Assembly: GCF_042433515.1 (NCBI RefSeq)
Contig: NZ_JBHLVH010000004.1
Coordinates: forward strand, 62,001 to 126,000
Direction of reading: 5' to 3'
Length of the DNA stretch: 64,000 nt
Source: Kytococcus schroeteri
GTDB lineage: Bacteria; Actinomycetota; Actinomycetes; Actinomycetales; Dermatophilaceae
Made by a program: the position numbers and the translations under genes. Below are positions 17,352 to 25,579 of the stretch, piece after piece (positions within the stretch are counted from its first letter, which is position 1; the number at the start of each line of letters is the position of its first letter). The notes under the pieces are model-generated. The model was not told the DNA's origin, ran no database searches, and saw only the letters and a list, made by a program, of their open reading frames with translations.

Positions 17352-18874
17352 GCCGCCTCCACCCCGCGCAGCACCACGGCCTGCGCCACGTGCTCGGAGG
17401 TCACCGCACCCCCGTCGGACAGGTCGGCCAGGGTGCGGGCGACCCGCAGCACCCGGTCCACGGCCCGCGTGCTGAGCACGCCGGCGGCGTGGGCCGTCCG
17501 GAGGCGGTCCAGGGCGGCGGGCGGAACGGCGTGGGGGCCGCGGCGCAGGACGCTGCCCGGGGCGTGCACGTTGAGCGACCACGGGTGCCCCGCCCAGCGT
17601 TCCCGCTGCCGCTGCCGAGCCCGCGCCACGCGCTCGGCCACCACCGCCGAGGACTCCGGGAGCTCGCGCGTCATCGGCCAGACGGTGGTGGGGTCCATCT
17701 CGACCTGCAGGTCGATGCGGTCGCGGACGGGGCCGGACAGGCGCTTGGCGTACTGCCGGCGCGTGGTGGGCGTGCACTCGCAGACCGCGCCCGCGGTGGC
17801 CCGCCGGCCCGCGAGGCCGCAGGGACACGGGTTGGCCGCCAGCACGAGCTGGAAGCGCGCCGGCAGCTCCACCGCCCCCTCCGAACGCAGCACCACCACG
17901 CGCCCCTCCTCGAGCGGCTGGCGCAGCCCCTCCAGCACGTCGCGCCGCAGCTCGGGGGCCTCGTCGAGGAAGAGCACCCCGTGGGTGGCCCGGGAGACCG
18001 CCCCGGGGCGGGCCCGCCCCGACCCACCCCCGAGCACCGCGCTCGCGGTGGACGCGTGGTGCGGGGCCACGAAGGGCCTCACCCGGGTCAGGCCCACAGG
18101 GGTGGCCTCGGTGACCGACGCGATGGCCGCGACCTCCAGTGCCTCGTCCTTCTCCAGCGGCGGCAGGATGCCGGGCAGCCGCCGCGCCAGCATGGTCTTT
18201 CCCGTGCCGGGCGCCCCGTGCAGGAGCAGGTGGTGCCCGCCGGCGGCGGCCACCTCCAGGGCCCGTCGGGCGGCCTCCTGGCCCACGACTTCGGAGAGGC
18301 AGGCGACCTCCTCGGCGGCCGGGGGTTCCGGCAGCGCGGTGGTGCACCCCATCGGGCGGCCGTGGGTGACGTAGTCCTCCACCAGTGCCGCCAGGTGGGT
18401 CACGGGCAGCACCTCGACGCCGGGCACGGTGCAGGTGGTGGTCCACGACGCCGCGGGCACCACGACCCGCTCGACCCCGGCCGCCCGGGCGGCGAGCACC
18501 GCCGGGAGCACGCCCGGGACGGGGCGGACCTCCCCGTCGAGCCCGAGCTCCCCGACGTGTGCGACCTGCTCCACCGCCCCGGCCGGCACGACACCCGCCG
18601 CCGCGAGGATCGCCAGGGCGATGCCCAGGTCGTAGCCCGTGCCCCGCTTGCGCAGGTCGGCCGGGGACAGGTTGACCACCACCTTGCGGCTGGGCAGTTG
18701 GATGCCGGCGTTGGCCGTCGCGGCCCGGATGCGGTCCGGCGCCTGCGCGCACGCGGCGTCCGGCAGGCCCCCGATGGTGAAGGTGGGCAGCCCCGCGCCC
18801 ATGTCGGCCTCCACCTGGACCATCCGGCCGGTCACCCCCACCAGGCCCACCGCCCAGGTGCGCCCGAGGGTCAT
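17348..18874 (-). CDS. YifB/ComM-family AAA+ ATPase (magnesium-chelatase-like)
   Basis: A 508-residue protein homologous to ComM, a hexameric helicase that promotes branch migration of transforming DNA. It has an N-terminal Lon-like/ChlI fold (1-170; GLPDAACAQAPDRIRAA, NLSPADLRKRGTGYDL), Walker A GAPGTGKT at 220-227, Walker B GVLFLDEAPE near 291-300, and a Cys-containing NPCPCG segment. The start is the ATG at 18874, overlapping the yraN stop (ATGA), and its own stop overlaps dprA, so yraN-yifB-dprA are translationally coupled. The coupling with dprA supports a role in recombination of incoming DNA. Confidence 0.92.
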   Translation of the reverse strand: MTLGRTWAVGLVGVTGRMVQVEADMGAGLPTFTIGGLPDAACAQAPDRIRAATANAGIQLPSRKVVVNLSPADLRKRGTGYDLGIALAILAAAGVVPAGAVEQVAHVGELGLDGEVRPVPGVLPAVLAARAAGVERVVVPAASWTTTCTVPGVEVLPVTHLAALVEDYVTHGRPMGCTTALPEPPAAEEVACLSEVVGQEAARRALEVAAAGGHHLLLHGAPGTGKTMLARRLPGILPPLEKDEALEVAAIASVTEATPVGLTRVRPFVAPHHASTASAVLGGGSGRARPGAVSRATHGVLFLDEAPELRRDVLEGLRQPLEEGRVVVLRSEGAVELPARFQLVLAANPCPCGLAGRRATAGAVCECTPTTRRQYAKRLSGPVRDRIDLQVEMDPTTVWPMTRELPESSAVVAERVARARQRQRERWAGHPWSLNVHAPGSVLRRGPHAVPPAALDRLRTAHAAGVLSTRAVDRVLRVARTLADLSDGGAVTSEHVAQAVVLRGVEAA

Positions 18875-19236
18875 GACACGGCCCCCGGCACGTGGTGGAC
18901 GGTCACCGGGCCCCCGGGCGGCGCGAGCACCCCCAGCACGTCGATGCGGACCTCGTCCCACCGGCCCGGGTGCGCCTGCAGCCAGGCCGCGGTGAGGCGC
19001 CGCAGGCGGCGCCGTTGCGCCAGGGAGACCATCTCCACCGGCTCGCCGAAGGCCGCCGTGGAGCGGGTCTTCACCTCGCAGACCACGAGGCGGGGCCCCT
19101 CGGCCACCACGAGGTCGATCTCGCCGTGGGCCCCGTGGCGCCAGTTGCGGTCGAGCAACTCCGCGCCGCGCTCCTCCCACCAGCGGGCGGCGATGTCCTC
19201 CCCCTGCCGCCCCAGGGCTGTGCGTCGTGCAGTCAT
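18871..19236 (-). CDS. UPF0102 (YraN) family putative nuclease
   Basis: A 121-residue protein of the YraN family, a small endonuclease-like fold. It has LGRQGEDIAARWWEERG near the N-terminus and the PD-(D/E)XK-like core GEIDLVV...VVCEVKTRS (Asp, Glu and Lys in the expected spacing). Function in vivo is not established. The ATG at 19236 is preferred to an in-frame GTG eight codons upstream (19260) because it directly precedes the conserved helix. It overlaps yifB by four bases. Confidence 0.88.
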   Translation of the reverse strand: MTARRTALGRQGEDIAARWWEERGAELLDRNWRHGAHGEIDLVVAEGPRLVVCEVKTRSTAAFGEPVEMVSLAQRRRLRRLTAAWLQAHPGRWDEVRIDVLGVLAPPGGPVTVHHVPGAVS

Positions 19237-19342
19237 GCCCCGCAGCGTGGCCCCGTGCACCGGCGCGCGGTGGGCGAGGGCGCCGGGCCTGTGGCTGCGC
19301 CCCCGGGCCGGTCCCCAGCATCGAGGCGCCTGTGGGCGGCCC

Positions 19343-19648
19343 TCACTCGGGCAGCGTCAGCTCCTGCGGCGCGAGCTCCTCCACGTTGACGTCCTTGTAG
19401 GTCATGACCCGCACCCGGGAGACGAAGCGCGCCGGACGGTAGACGTCCCAGACCCAGGCGTCGGTGAGGTGCACGTCGAACCAGGTGTCGCCCGGCTCAC
19501 CGGCCACCTGCACGTCCACCTCGTTGGCCAGGTAGAACCGGCGGTCGGTCTCCACCACGTAGGAGAAGAGCCCCACGACGTCCCGGTACTCCTTGTACAG
19601 GGCCAGCTCGGCATCGGCCTCGAAGCGGTCGAGATCCTCCTCGCTCAC
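19343..19648 (-). CDS. DUF2469 family conserved actinobacterial protein
   Basis: A 101-residue acidic protein matching the DUF2469 family, which is restricted to actinobacteria and sits next to rnhB (Rv2901c in M. tuberculosis). It shows the conserved MSEEDLDRFEADAELALY start, VVGLFSYVVETDRRFYLAN and VMTYKDVNVEEL. There are no membrane segments, cysteines or recognised catalytic motif. The GTG start at 19648 abuts the rnhB stop with no gap. Function unknown; the invariant linkage with RNase HII suggests a shared expression unit but not a shared role. Confidence 0.9.
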   Translation of the reverse strand: MSEEDLDRFEADAELALYKEYRDVVGLFSYVVETDRRFYLANEVDVQVAGEPGDTWFDVHLTDAWVWDVYRPARFVSRVRVMTYKDVNVEELAPQELTLPE

Positions 19649-20407
19649 TCACACCTCCCGGTCGTCGGCCCACGGAAGGTCCTCCGTGGTGCTCGTCCCA
19701 TCCTGCACCCCGAGCCGCCAGGAACGGCGGTGGTGGGTGCTCGGTCCGCGCCGCTCCAGCGCCTCGCGGTGGTCGGCCGCGGCGTAGCCCTTGTTGCGGG
19801 CCCACCCGTAGGGCCACATGCCCGGCTGCCGGGCCAGGCCGGCCATGAGGCCGTCGCGCTCCACCTTGGCCAGCACGCTGGCGGCGGCCACCGAGGAGCA
19901 GGTGCGGTCGGCCTTGGTCCGGGTCACCACCGGGGGCGTGGCCGACATCGCGCCGCCGACGCCCAGGCCGGCCAGGAGCCCGTCGGAGAGTGGGTCGGTG
20001 AGCCAGTCGTGCTTGCCGTCGAGCAGCACCACGTCCACCTCCACACCACAGGCCTCGAGGGCCCGCCGCCCGGCGGTGCGCAGCGCGCCCATGATCCCCC
20101 GGGCGTCCACCTCGGCCGCCGAGGCGTGCCCCACGCCCCGCGCCACACCCCATCGGAGCAGCTGCGGCACGAGTGCCTCCCGGCGGGCGGCGCTGAGGTC
20201 CTTGGAATCGCGCACCCCCACCGGCGCGGTGCCCACGGCGGCGTCCACGACGACCACGCCCACGCTCACCGGCCCGGCCAGTGCCCCCCGCCCCACCTCG
20301 TCCATGCCGGCCACGCGCACGGCGCCACCGCGCAGCAGCTCGCGCTCGACGCGCAGGCTGGGCGTGGTGACGCCGGTGCGGGGACGCCCTGGGGCGCCCG
20401 GGGTCAC
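19649..20407 (-). CDS. rnhB: Ribonuclease HII
   Basis: Removes ribonucleotides and RNA primers from DNA. The 252-residue protein has the catalytic GMDEVGRGALAGPV motif (Asp36, Glu37), a third acidic residue in VLLDGKHD and a further conserved acidic stretch near ATKADRTCSSVAAASVLAKVERD. The GTG at 20407 overlaps the lepB stop as GTGA. About 30 residues precede the catalytic strand, slightly longer than minimal RnhB proteins. Confidence 0.95.
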   Translation of the reverse strand: MTPGAPGRPRTGVTTPSLRVERELLRGGAVRVAGMDEVGRGALAGPVSVGVVVVDAAVGTAPVGVRDSKDLSAARREALVPQLLRWGVARGVGHASAAEVDARGIMGALRTAGRRALEACGVEVDVVLLDGKHDWLTDPLSDGLLAGLGVGGAMSATPPVVTRTKADRTCSSVAAASVLAKVERDGLMAGLARQPGMWPYGWARNKGYAAADHREALERRGPSTHHRRSWRLGVQDGTSTTEDLPWADDREV

Positions 20408-21150
20408 TTCGGGTCGGGCACGTCGGCGAAGACGTCCTTGCCCGGCAGGGTGCCCACGTGGTCGAACGGCCAGATGACGACGAAGGCGCCACCGGTCACG
20501 CGGTCCATCGGCACGGTGCCGTGGTAACGCGAGTCGCCGGAGTTGGAGCGGTGGTCACCCATGACCCACAGGTGGTCCTCGGGGACCTTCTCGTCGAACT
20601 CCACCAGGCTCGGCGGGTTGCCGGGGAACACGTACGGCTCGTCGATGCTCTTGCCGTTGACTTGCACGCGGCCCTCGGCGTCGCAGCACTGCACCCGGTC
20701 GCCCGGCAGCCCGATGACGCGCTTGATGAGGTACTCGTCGCCGTCGCCGGGCAGCACCCCGACGAACTGGCCGGCCTTGTGCAGCAGCGACTTGTCCTTG
20801 GGCGTGCTGCCGAGCCACTGGCCCGGGTCCTGGAAGACGACGACCTCGCCGCGCTCCACTGCGAAGGGGGTGGGGCTCAGCTTGTTCACCAGCAGGCGGT
20901 CGCCCTCCTGGAGCGTGTTCTCCATGGAGCCCGAGGGGATGAAGAAGGCCTGCACGAGGAAGGTCTTGATGAGGAAGGCGAAGAACAGGGCCAGCGCGGC
21001 CACCACCACGGTCTCCCGCAGCGCGCTGAGGAAGCCCCCGCGCTCCTTGACCGCTTCCCCCGGGGTCGCCGGGTCGGCCTCGAGGGAGGTGGACCCGGTG
21101 GCCGGCTGGTCGTCGGCGGCGTGGTTCGGCTCGTGCTGCTCGGGCGGCAT
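20404..21150 (-). CDS. lepB: Signal peptidase I (second of a tandem pair)
   Basis: Removes signal peptides of Sec/Tat-exported proteins on the outer face of the membrane. The 248-residue protein has a cytosolic acidic N-terminus, one membrane segment at about 46-66, the catalytic Ser75 in IPSGSMENTL, Lys143 in LIKRVIGLPGD, and the MGDHRSNSGDSR box. The ATG at 21150 has GAGGAG six bases upstream and is chosen over the in-frame GTG codons at 21171 and 21180. It follows the paralogue at 21168-21782 and overlaps rnhB. Confidence 0.95.
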   Translation of the reverse strand: MPPEQHEPNHAADDQPATGSTSLEADPATPGEAVKERGGFLSALRETVVVAALALFFAFLIKTFLVQAFFIPSGSMENTLQEGDRLLVNKLSPTPFAVERGEVVVFQDPGQWLGSTPKDKSLLHKAGQFVGVLPGDGDEYLIKRVIGLPGDRVQCCDAEGRVQVNGKSIDEPYVFPGNPPSLVEFDEKVPEDHLWVMGDHRSNSGDSRYHGTVPMDRVTGGAFVVIWPFDHVGTLPGKDVFADVPDPK

Positions 21151-21167
21151 CGACTGCTCCTCGGTGT

Positions 21168-21782
21168 TCACGGGGCCCACCGTACGCGGGCCACCAGTTC
21201 GTCAGACCGCACCACACCGCCCCCCGGCGCGGCCAGGTGGGTGCGTGAGTCCGCGGAGTGCACCGCATTGTCCCCCACCACCCACCACTCGTCCTCACCG
21301 AGCACCACGTCGAAGCGCTGGTCGAGCCCCTCCCCGCCCGGGCCGTGGGCGGGCACCGGGGTGCCGTTGCGCACCATCGCGCCGTCGGTGCAGCACGAGA
21401 CGCGGTCGCCGGGGGCGCCGACCACGCGCTTGACCACGTGCAGCCGCTCCACCCCGGGCGCACGGTCGCCCCAGGCGGCCGTGGCGTCGACGACGACCAC
21501 GTCGCCCACCGCGACCGCGTCCGACGCCGCCCCCCCGAGCCCGCCCACGATGGTGCCGACCACGAGGTCGCCCGCCGCGAGGCCCGGCTCCATCGAGGGC
21601 CCGTTCACCCGGTAGGTGCGCACCGAGGTGGCCAGCACGAGGGCGGCGACGAGGGCCAGGGCCAGCAGGGCCCACCCGGCCCGTCGCCACGGCGAGCCCC
21701 CGGGCCGGTTCCCCTCGGGGCCCCGGACACGCCGGAGCCGCCCTCGTCGCAGGGACGAGGACGGCTCGGGCAGGGCGCTCAC
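21168..21782 (-). CDS. lepB: Signal peptidase I (first of a tandem pair, divergent)
   Basis: A 204-residue S26 peptidase with an Arg-rich cytosolic N-terminus, one membrane helix at about 36-52, catalytic Ser63 in VNGPSMEPGL, Lys118 in VVKRVVGAPGD and the VVGDNAVHSADSR box. It is shorter and more divergent than its neighbour, mainly in the region after the catalytic Ser, so the two may prefer different substrates. GTG start at 21782. It sits between rplS and the second lepB. M. tuberculosis has a single lepB here. Confidence 0.93.
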   Translation of the reverse strand: MSALPEPSSSLRRGRLRRVRGPEGNRPGGSPWRRAGWALLALALVAALVLATSVRTYRVNGPSMEPGLAAGDLVVGTIVGGLGGAASDAVAVGDVVVVDATAAWGDRAPGVERLHVVKRVVGAPGDRVSCCTDGAMVRNGTPVPAHGPGGEGLDQRFDVVLGEDEWWVVGDNAVHSADSRTHLAAPGGGVVRSDELVARVRWAP

Positions 21783-21811
21783 GGCGACCGGAGGGACGGG
21801 TGCCCGCCGGA

Positions 21812-22168
21812 TCAGGCCTTGACGTCCTCGCGCTTCTCGCGGATGCGGGCAGCCTTGCCGCGCAGGTCGCGCAGGTAGTACAGCTTGGCGCGACGCACGT
21901 CACCGCGGGTCAGCACCTCCACCTTCTCCACCACCGGGGAGTGCACCGGGAAGGTGCGCTCCACACCGATGCCGAAGGACACCTTGCGCACGGTGTAGGT
22001 CTCGCCCACGCCGCGGCCGTGACGACGGATCACGATGCCCTTGAAGACCTGGGTACGGGTGCGGTTGCCCTCGATGACCTTGACGTGCACGTTGATCGTG
22101 TCACCGGCGCGGAACTCCGGGATGTCGTCGCGGAGGCTGGCGGCGTCGACGAAGTCGAGCTTCTGCAT
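21812..22168 (-). CDS. rplS: 50S ribosomal protein L19
   Basis: Lies at the 30S-50S interface. The 118-residue protein has the L19 signatures FRAGDTINVHVKVIEGNRTR, QVFKGIVIRR, GVGETYTVRKVSFGIGVERTFPVHSP and RGDVRRAKLYYLRDLRGK. ATG at 22168. In most bacteria it directly follows trmD; here a symporter gene stands between them and rplS has a 147-base upstream region that may carry its own promoter. A small hairpin (22218-22235) lies in that region. Confidence 0.98.
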   Translation of the reverse strand: MQKLDFVDAASLRDDIPEFRAGDTINVHVKVIEGNRTRTQVFKGIVIRRHGRGVGETYTVRKVSFGIGVERTFPVHSPVVEKVEVLTRGDVRRAKLYYLRDLRGKAARIREKREDVKA

Positions 22169-22315
22169 GATGCGTGTCGCTTTCCGTGGCGTGCGCGCAG
22201 GTCACGGCCACTGGGTCACCACGGTCTCCCGTGGTCGCTACGTGGATTCGCCGAGCGTGGTGCCCGGAGCTTCTCCCCCCTGCGGCAGGGGCCTGTCGGG
22301 CCGGTCGGCAGCGGC

Positions 22316-23848
22316 TCAGTCTGCCACAGGTGCGGCAGTCCCGGCCAGTCCGTGCTCCCGCCGGTAGGCCTGCGCCTGGTCGTGGTCCATCGCGTCCTCC
22401 GGCGCCCAGGCGGTGACGCCCTTCCAGCTGCGCGGGGCACGGTCGGCCGTGAAGACCGGCTGACGCCCCTCGCGGCGCTGGCGGCGGTAGTCCTGCAGCA
22501 GCCAGCCGGCCTTCGGGGAGAGCACGAGCAGCGACCCGATGGTGAGCAGCGCCAGCAGCGGGAAGAGCACGTCGGCCAGCGTCCACAGCAGGGTCGGCTC
22601 GAGCACGCCTCCCAGGAAGGTGAGCACGACGAAGACCACGCCGAAGGCCTTGTGCACGGCCTTGTTGCGGGTCAGGTAGTGCACGTTGGACTCGCCGTAG
22701 TAGTAGTCCGCGAGCACCGAGGAGTAGGCCAGCACCACGAGGATGGCGCCGAGCACCACGCCGCCCCAGCTGCCCACGGCGTCGACCACGCTGTCGTTGG
22801 CGATGGTGACGCCCTCGGCATCGGGCTGGCCACCCAGCAGCGGGTTGGCCGAGAGCACGATGAACGCCGTGATGGAGCAGACCACCAGGGTGTCGAGGTA
22901 CACGCCCAGCACCTGGGCGAAGCCCTGCTTGACCGGGTGGGAGACCGAGGCCGAGGCGGCCGCGTGGCCACCCAGGCCCATACCGGCCTCGTTGGAGAAC
23001 ATCGCGCGGCGCACGCCCTGCAGCACCATGGTGCCGAAGGCGCCGGCCACGGCCTCGCGCACGCCGAAGGCCCGCCCGAAGATCTCGCCGAACACCTCCG
23101 GGACGTGCTGGACGTTCGTGACGACGATGACGCCGCCGAGCACCAGGTAGGCAGCGGCCATGAACGGCACCATCCACTCGGTCACCTTGCCGATGCGGCG
23201 CACGCCGCCGAGCACGACGGCGGCGGTCAGGGCGGCCACGACGGCGGCGCTCACCCACTTGAGCGTGGTCCCGCCGTTGTCACCGGCGGAGTTCACCACG
23301 GCCTGCGTGACGGTGTTGGCCTGAAGCATGTTGAACGAGATGCCGGCGCACACGAGCACCATCACGGCGAAGAGGACACCGCCGGCCCGCGAGCCGAGCG
23401 CCTTCTCGTAGGTCACCGCCCCGCCACCGCGGTAGGCGTCGCCGTCGCGCACCTTGTACAGCTGGGCGACGGTGGACTCCACGAAGGCGGTGGCGGCGCC
23501 CAGCAGGGCGGTCACCCACATCCAGAAGACGGCACCGGCGCCACCCAGGGCCACGGCCGTGGCCACGCCGGCCACGTTGGCGGTGCCGATGCGGCCGGCC
23601 GCAGAGATCGAGAAGGCCGCGAGGGTGGAGACGCTACGGTCGTTGCCGTGCTCGTCCTTGAGCGGTGGGTCCAGCAGCGTCCGGAACATCTCCGGCAGCA
23701 TCGTGAGCTGCACGCCACGGGTGATGACAGTGAACACCACCCCCGCCAACAGCACCACGGGGACCATCGGTCCCCAGATCCACTCTCCGGCTGCGACGAG
23801 CCGTTCCTGCAGGGCCTCCACGGGCGCTCCCTCCCGGCCCCGCGTCAT
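22316..23848 (-). CDS. Sodium:alanine symporter, AGCS family
   Basis: A 510-residue integral membrane protein with about ten hydrophobic helices. It carries the AGCS hallmarks SISAAGRIGTANVAGVATA, GDAYRGGGAVTYEKALG, FSNEAGMGLGGHAAASA (a close fit to the NEAGxGSA signature) and NPLLGG. Family members take up alanine or glycine with sodium. The C-terminal 60 or so residues are cytosolic and charged. ATG at 23848, seven bases from the trmD stop, so it is likely co-transcribed with rpsP-khpA-rimM-trmD despite having no obvious functional link to them. Confidence 0.92.
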   Translation of the reverse strand: MTRGREGAPVEALQERLVAAGEWIWGPMVPVVLLAGVVFTVITRGVQLTMLPEMFRTLLDPPLKDEHGNDRSVSTLAAFSISAAGRIGTANVAGVATAVALGGAGAVFWMWVTALLGAATAFVESTVAQLYKVRDGDAYRGGGAVTYEKALGSRAGGVLFAVMVLVCAGISFNMLQANTVTQAVVNSAGDNGGTTLKWVSAAVVAALTAAVVLGGVRRIGKVTEWMVPFMAAAYLVLGGVIVVTNVQHVPEVFGEIFGRAFGVREAVAGAFGTMVLQGVRRAMFSNEAGMGLGGHAAASASVSHPVKQGFAQVLGVYLDTLVVCSITAFIVLSANPLLGGQPDAEGVTIANDSVVDAVGSWGGVVLGAILVVLAYSSVLADYYYGESNVHYLTRNKAVHKAFGVVFVVLTFLGGVLEPTLLWTLADVLFPLLALLTIGSLLVLSPKAGWLLQDYRRQRREGRQPVFTADRAPRSWKGVTAWAPEDAMDHDQAQAYRREHGLAGTAAPVAD

Positions 23849-23854
23849 CGAGGC

Positions 23855-24631
23855 CTAGTGGTCCAGATCGCCGGCCAGCATGTCAGGTCGCCGCGCGGCG
23901 GTGCGAGTCACCCTCTGCTCGTGGCGCCAGGCGGCGATGCGGGCGTGGTTGCCCGAGAGCAGCACGTCCGGCACGTCGTGGCCGCGCCAGGAGGCCGGCT
24001 TGGTGAACACGGGGTACTCCAACAGCCCGTCCTCGTGGGACTCCTCCACGAGCGACTCGGCGTTGCCGATGACGCCCGGCACGAGGCGTGCGATGGCCTC
24101 GGTCATGGCCAGCACGGCCACCTCGCCGCCGTTGAGCACGTAGTCGCCCAGGGAGAGGACGCGCAGGTCCACGCGCCGGGAGTACTCCAGCACCACGCGC
24201 TCGTCGATGCCCTCGTAGCGACCGCAGGCGAACACCAGCCAGTCGGCGCCGGCGAGCTCGCGGGCCACGGGCTGGGTGAAGCGGTCACCGCCGGGGCCGG
24301 GCACCACGAGCACCGGGGTGCGCGTGGGGTCGCTGGCCAGCACGTGGTCGAGTGCCTCCCCCCACGGCTCGGGCTTCATGACCATGCCGGCGCCGCCGCC
24401 GTAGGGAGTGGCGTCCACAGTGCGGTGGCGGTCGTGGGTGAAGGCGCGCAGGTCGTGGGTGTGCACCTCGAGCAGGCCGTCGCGCTGCGCCTTGCCGATG
24501 AGGCTGAGGTCCAGCGGAGCGAGGTACTCGGGGAAGATCGAGACGACGTCGATGCGCAGCGCGGCGCGCGAAGCCTCGGACGCGACCTCCTGCGGGGCGG
24601 CCGCGGTGAGCGGGGTGCGGGTGGCCGGCAT
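23855..24631 (-). CDS. trmD: tRNA (guanine-N1)-methyltransferase
   Basis: Methylates G37 next to the anticodon of tRNAs reading CNN and some other codons, preventing +1 frameshifts. The 258-residue SPOUT enzyme has RIDVVSIFPEYLAPL near the N-terminus, TPYGGGAGMVMKPEP, the knotted SAM site with GRYEGIDERVVLEY and LGDYVLNGGEVA, and PDVLLSGNHARI towards the C-terminus. The ATG at 24631 shares a base with the rimM stop (TGATG). About 25 extra residues precede the usual start. Confidence 0.97.
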   Translation of the reverse strand: MPATRTPLTAAAPQEVASEASRAALRIDVVSIFPEYLAPLDLSLIGKAQRDGLLEVHTHDLRAFTHDRHRTVDATPYGGGAGMVMKPEPWGEALDHVLASDPTRTPVLVVPGPGGDRFTQPVARELAGADWLVFACGRYEGIDERVVLEYSRRVDLRVLSLGDYVLNGGEVAVLAMTEAIARLVPGVIGNAESLVEESHEDGLLEYPVFTKPASWRGHDVPDVLLSGNHARIAAWRHEQRVTRTAARRPDMLAGDLDH

Positions 24632-25179
24632 CAGTCGAGCGGCTCCAGCAGACCGGCGGGCGCGGTGACCACCACGACGCCCTCCTCGAGGTCGACCTCG
24701 GGCACCAGCTCGGCCACGAACGGCACGAGCACCTCGTGCCCGGCGGTGGTGGTGAGCTCCAGCAGGTCCTGGGCCGGGCGCAGGTGGAGGTCCTTCACCG
24801 TGCCGAGCGGGGCGCCCTCGGCGTCGACGGCACGCAGGCCGCGCAGGTCCTCGGGGTAGAAGCCCTCGTCGTCGGGGTCGGCCTCCGCGGCGGCCACGAG
24901 CACCACGCCGCGCAGCCCCTCGGCACCGGTGCGGTCGGTGACCTCCTCGAAGCCGAGCAGGGTGACGCCCTGGTGCACCCGGCGCGAGGCCACGGTGAGG
25001 GGGCCCTCCTCGGCCGGCACGGTGGCGATGCGCTCCCCCACGGCGAACCGGACCTCCGGCTCGTCGGTGTGCAGCTGCACGGTCACCTCACCGCGCAGGG
25101 CGTGGGGCTTGCCGATGCGGGCCAGACGCACCATGCCCTCGGGGATGGTGCCGCGCTCGCGGTTGCTGTGCTGTGCCAT
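24631..25179 (-). CDS. rimM: 16S rRNA processing protein RimM
   Basis: Assists maturation of the 30S head and binds S19. The 182-residue protein has an N-terminal RimM barrel (VRLARIGKPHALRGEVTVQL) and a C-terminal PRC-barrel (GTVKDLHLRPAQDLLEL, EVLVPFVAELVPEVDLE). ATG at 25179. It lies after a strong hairpin that ends the rpsP-khpA message, so rimM-trmD may rely on readthrough or on a promoter in the 25180-25274 gap. Confidence 0.96.
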   Translation of the reverse strand: MAQHSNRERGTIPEGMVRLARIGKPHALRGEVTVQLHTDEPEVRFAVGERIATVPAEEGPLTVASRRVHQGVTLLGFEEVTDRTGAEGLRGVVLVAAAEADPDDEGFYPEDLRGLRAVDAEGAPLGTVKDLHLRPAQDLLELTTTAGHEVLVPFVAELVPEVDLEEGVVVVTAPAGLLEPLD

Positions 25180-25274
25180 GTCGTCCTCGGTGGGTCCGGC
25201 GCGGTGGGCTGGGTCGTGGTCGGGTGGTCCGGGGCCGGCACGCGGCGGTGCTCACGCCACAGGGTCCGGGCGCG

Positions 25275-25311
25275 CGCGTGGCCCGGTACCGCGAAGGTAC
25301 CGGGCCACGCG
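25275..25311 (-). terminator. Terminator or attenuator between khpA and rimM
   Basis: Perfect 16-bp inverted repeat (25275-25290 with 25296-25311) around a five-base loop, 24 bases beyond the khpA stop. Its position inside the otherwise conserved rpsP-khpA-rimM-trmD operon suggests that it reduces expression of the modification genes relative to S16. Confidence 0.8.
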
Positions 25312-25334
25312 TCACACGTCGGTGTGGTGCCGGG

Positions 25335-25577
25335 TCAGGGCCGGTCGGTGTCGACGATGTCGACCCGCACCTGGCGCCGCTCGCCGGCCAGTGCCTGGAC
25401 CACGGTGCGCAGGGCACGCGCGGTCCGGCCGGAGCGACCGATCACCCGCCCCAGGTCGTCGGGGTGGACCCGGACCTGGAGGGTCTCGCCGCGTCGTCCC
25501 TCGACGGTCGTCACGTGGACGTCCTCGTCGTGGTCGACGATGCCGCGGACCAAGTGGTCGAGCGCCTCGGTGAGCAC
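25335..25577 (-). CDS. khpA: KH-domain RNA-binding protein KhpA
   Basis: An 80-residue single type-II KH domain protein. The GxxG loop is in GRVIGRSGRTARALR at about residues 43-57. KhpA usually pairs with KhpB/EloR and influences cell division and elongation through RNA binding. GTG start at 25577, two bases from the rpsP stop. The rpsP-khpA-rimM-trmD order matches other actinobacteria (Rv2908c in M. tuberculosis). Confidence 0.93.
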   Translation of the reverse strand: MLTEALDHLVRGIVDHDEDVHVTTVEGRRGETLQVRVHPDDLGRVIGRSGRTARALRTVVQALAGERRQVRVDIVDTDRP

Positions 25578-25579
25578 GA

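Noticed and set aside
22218..22235. Hairpin in the rplS leader as an L19 regulatory element
   Set aside because: A seven-base stem with a tetraloop is common in this GC-rich DNA and matches no known leader.
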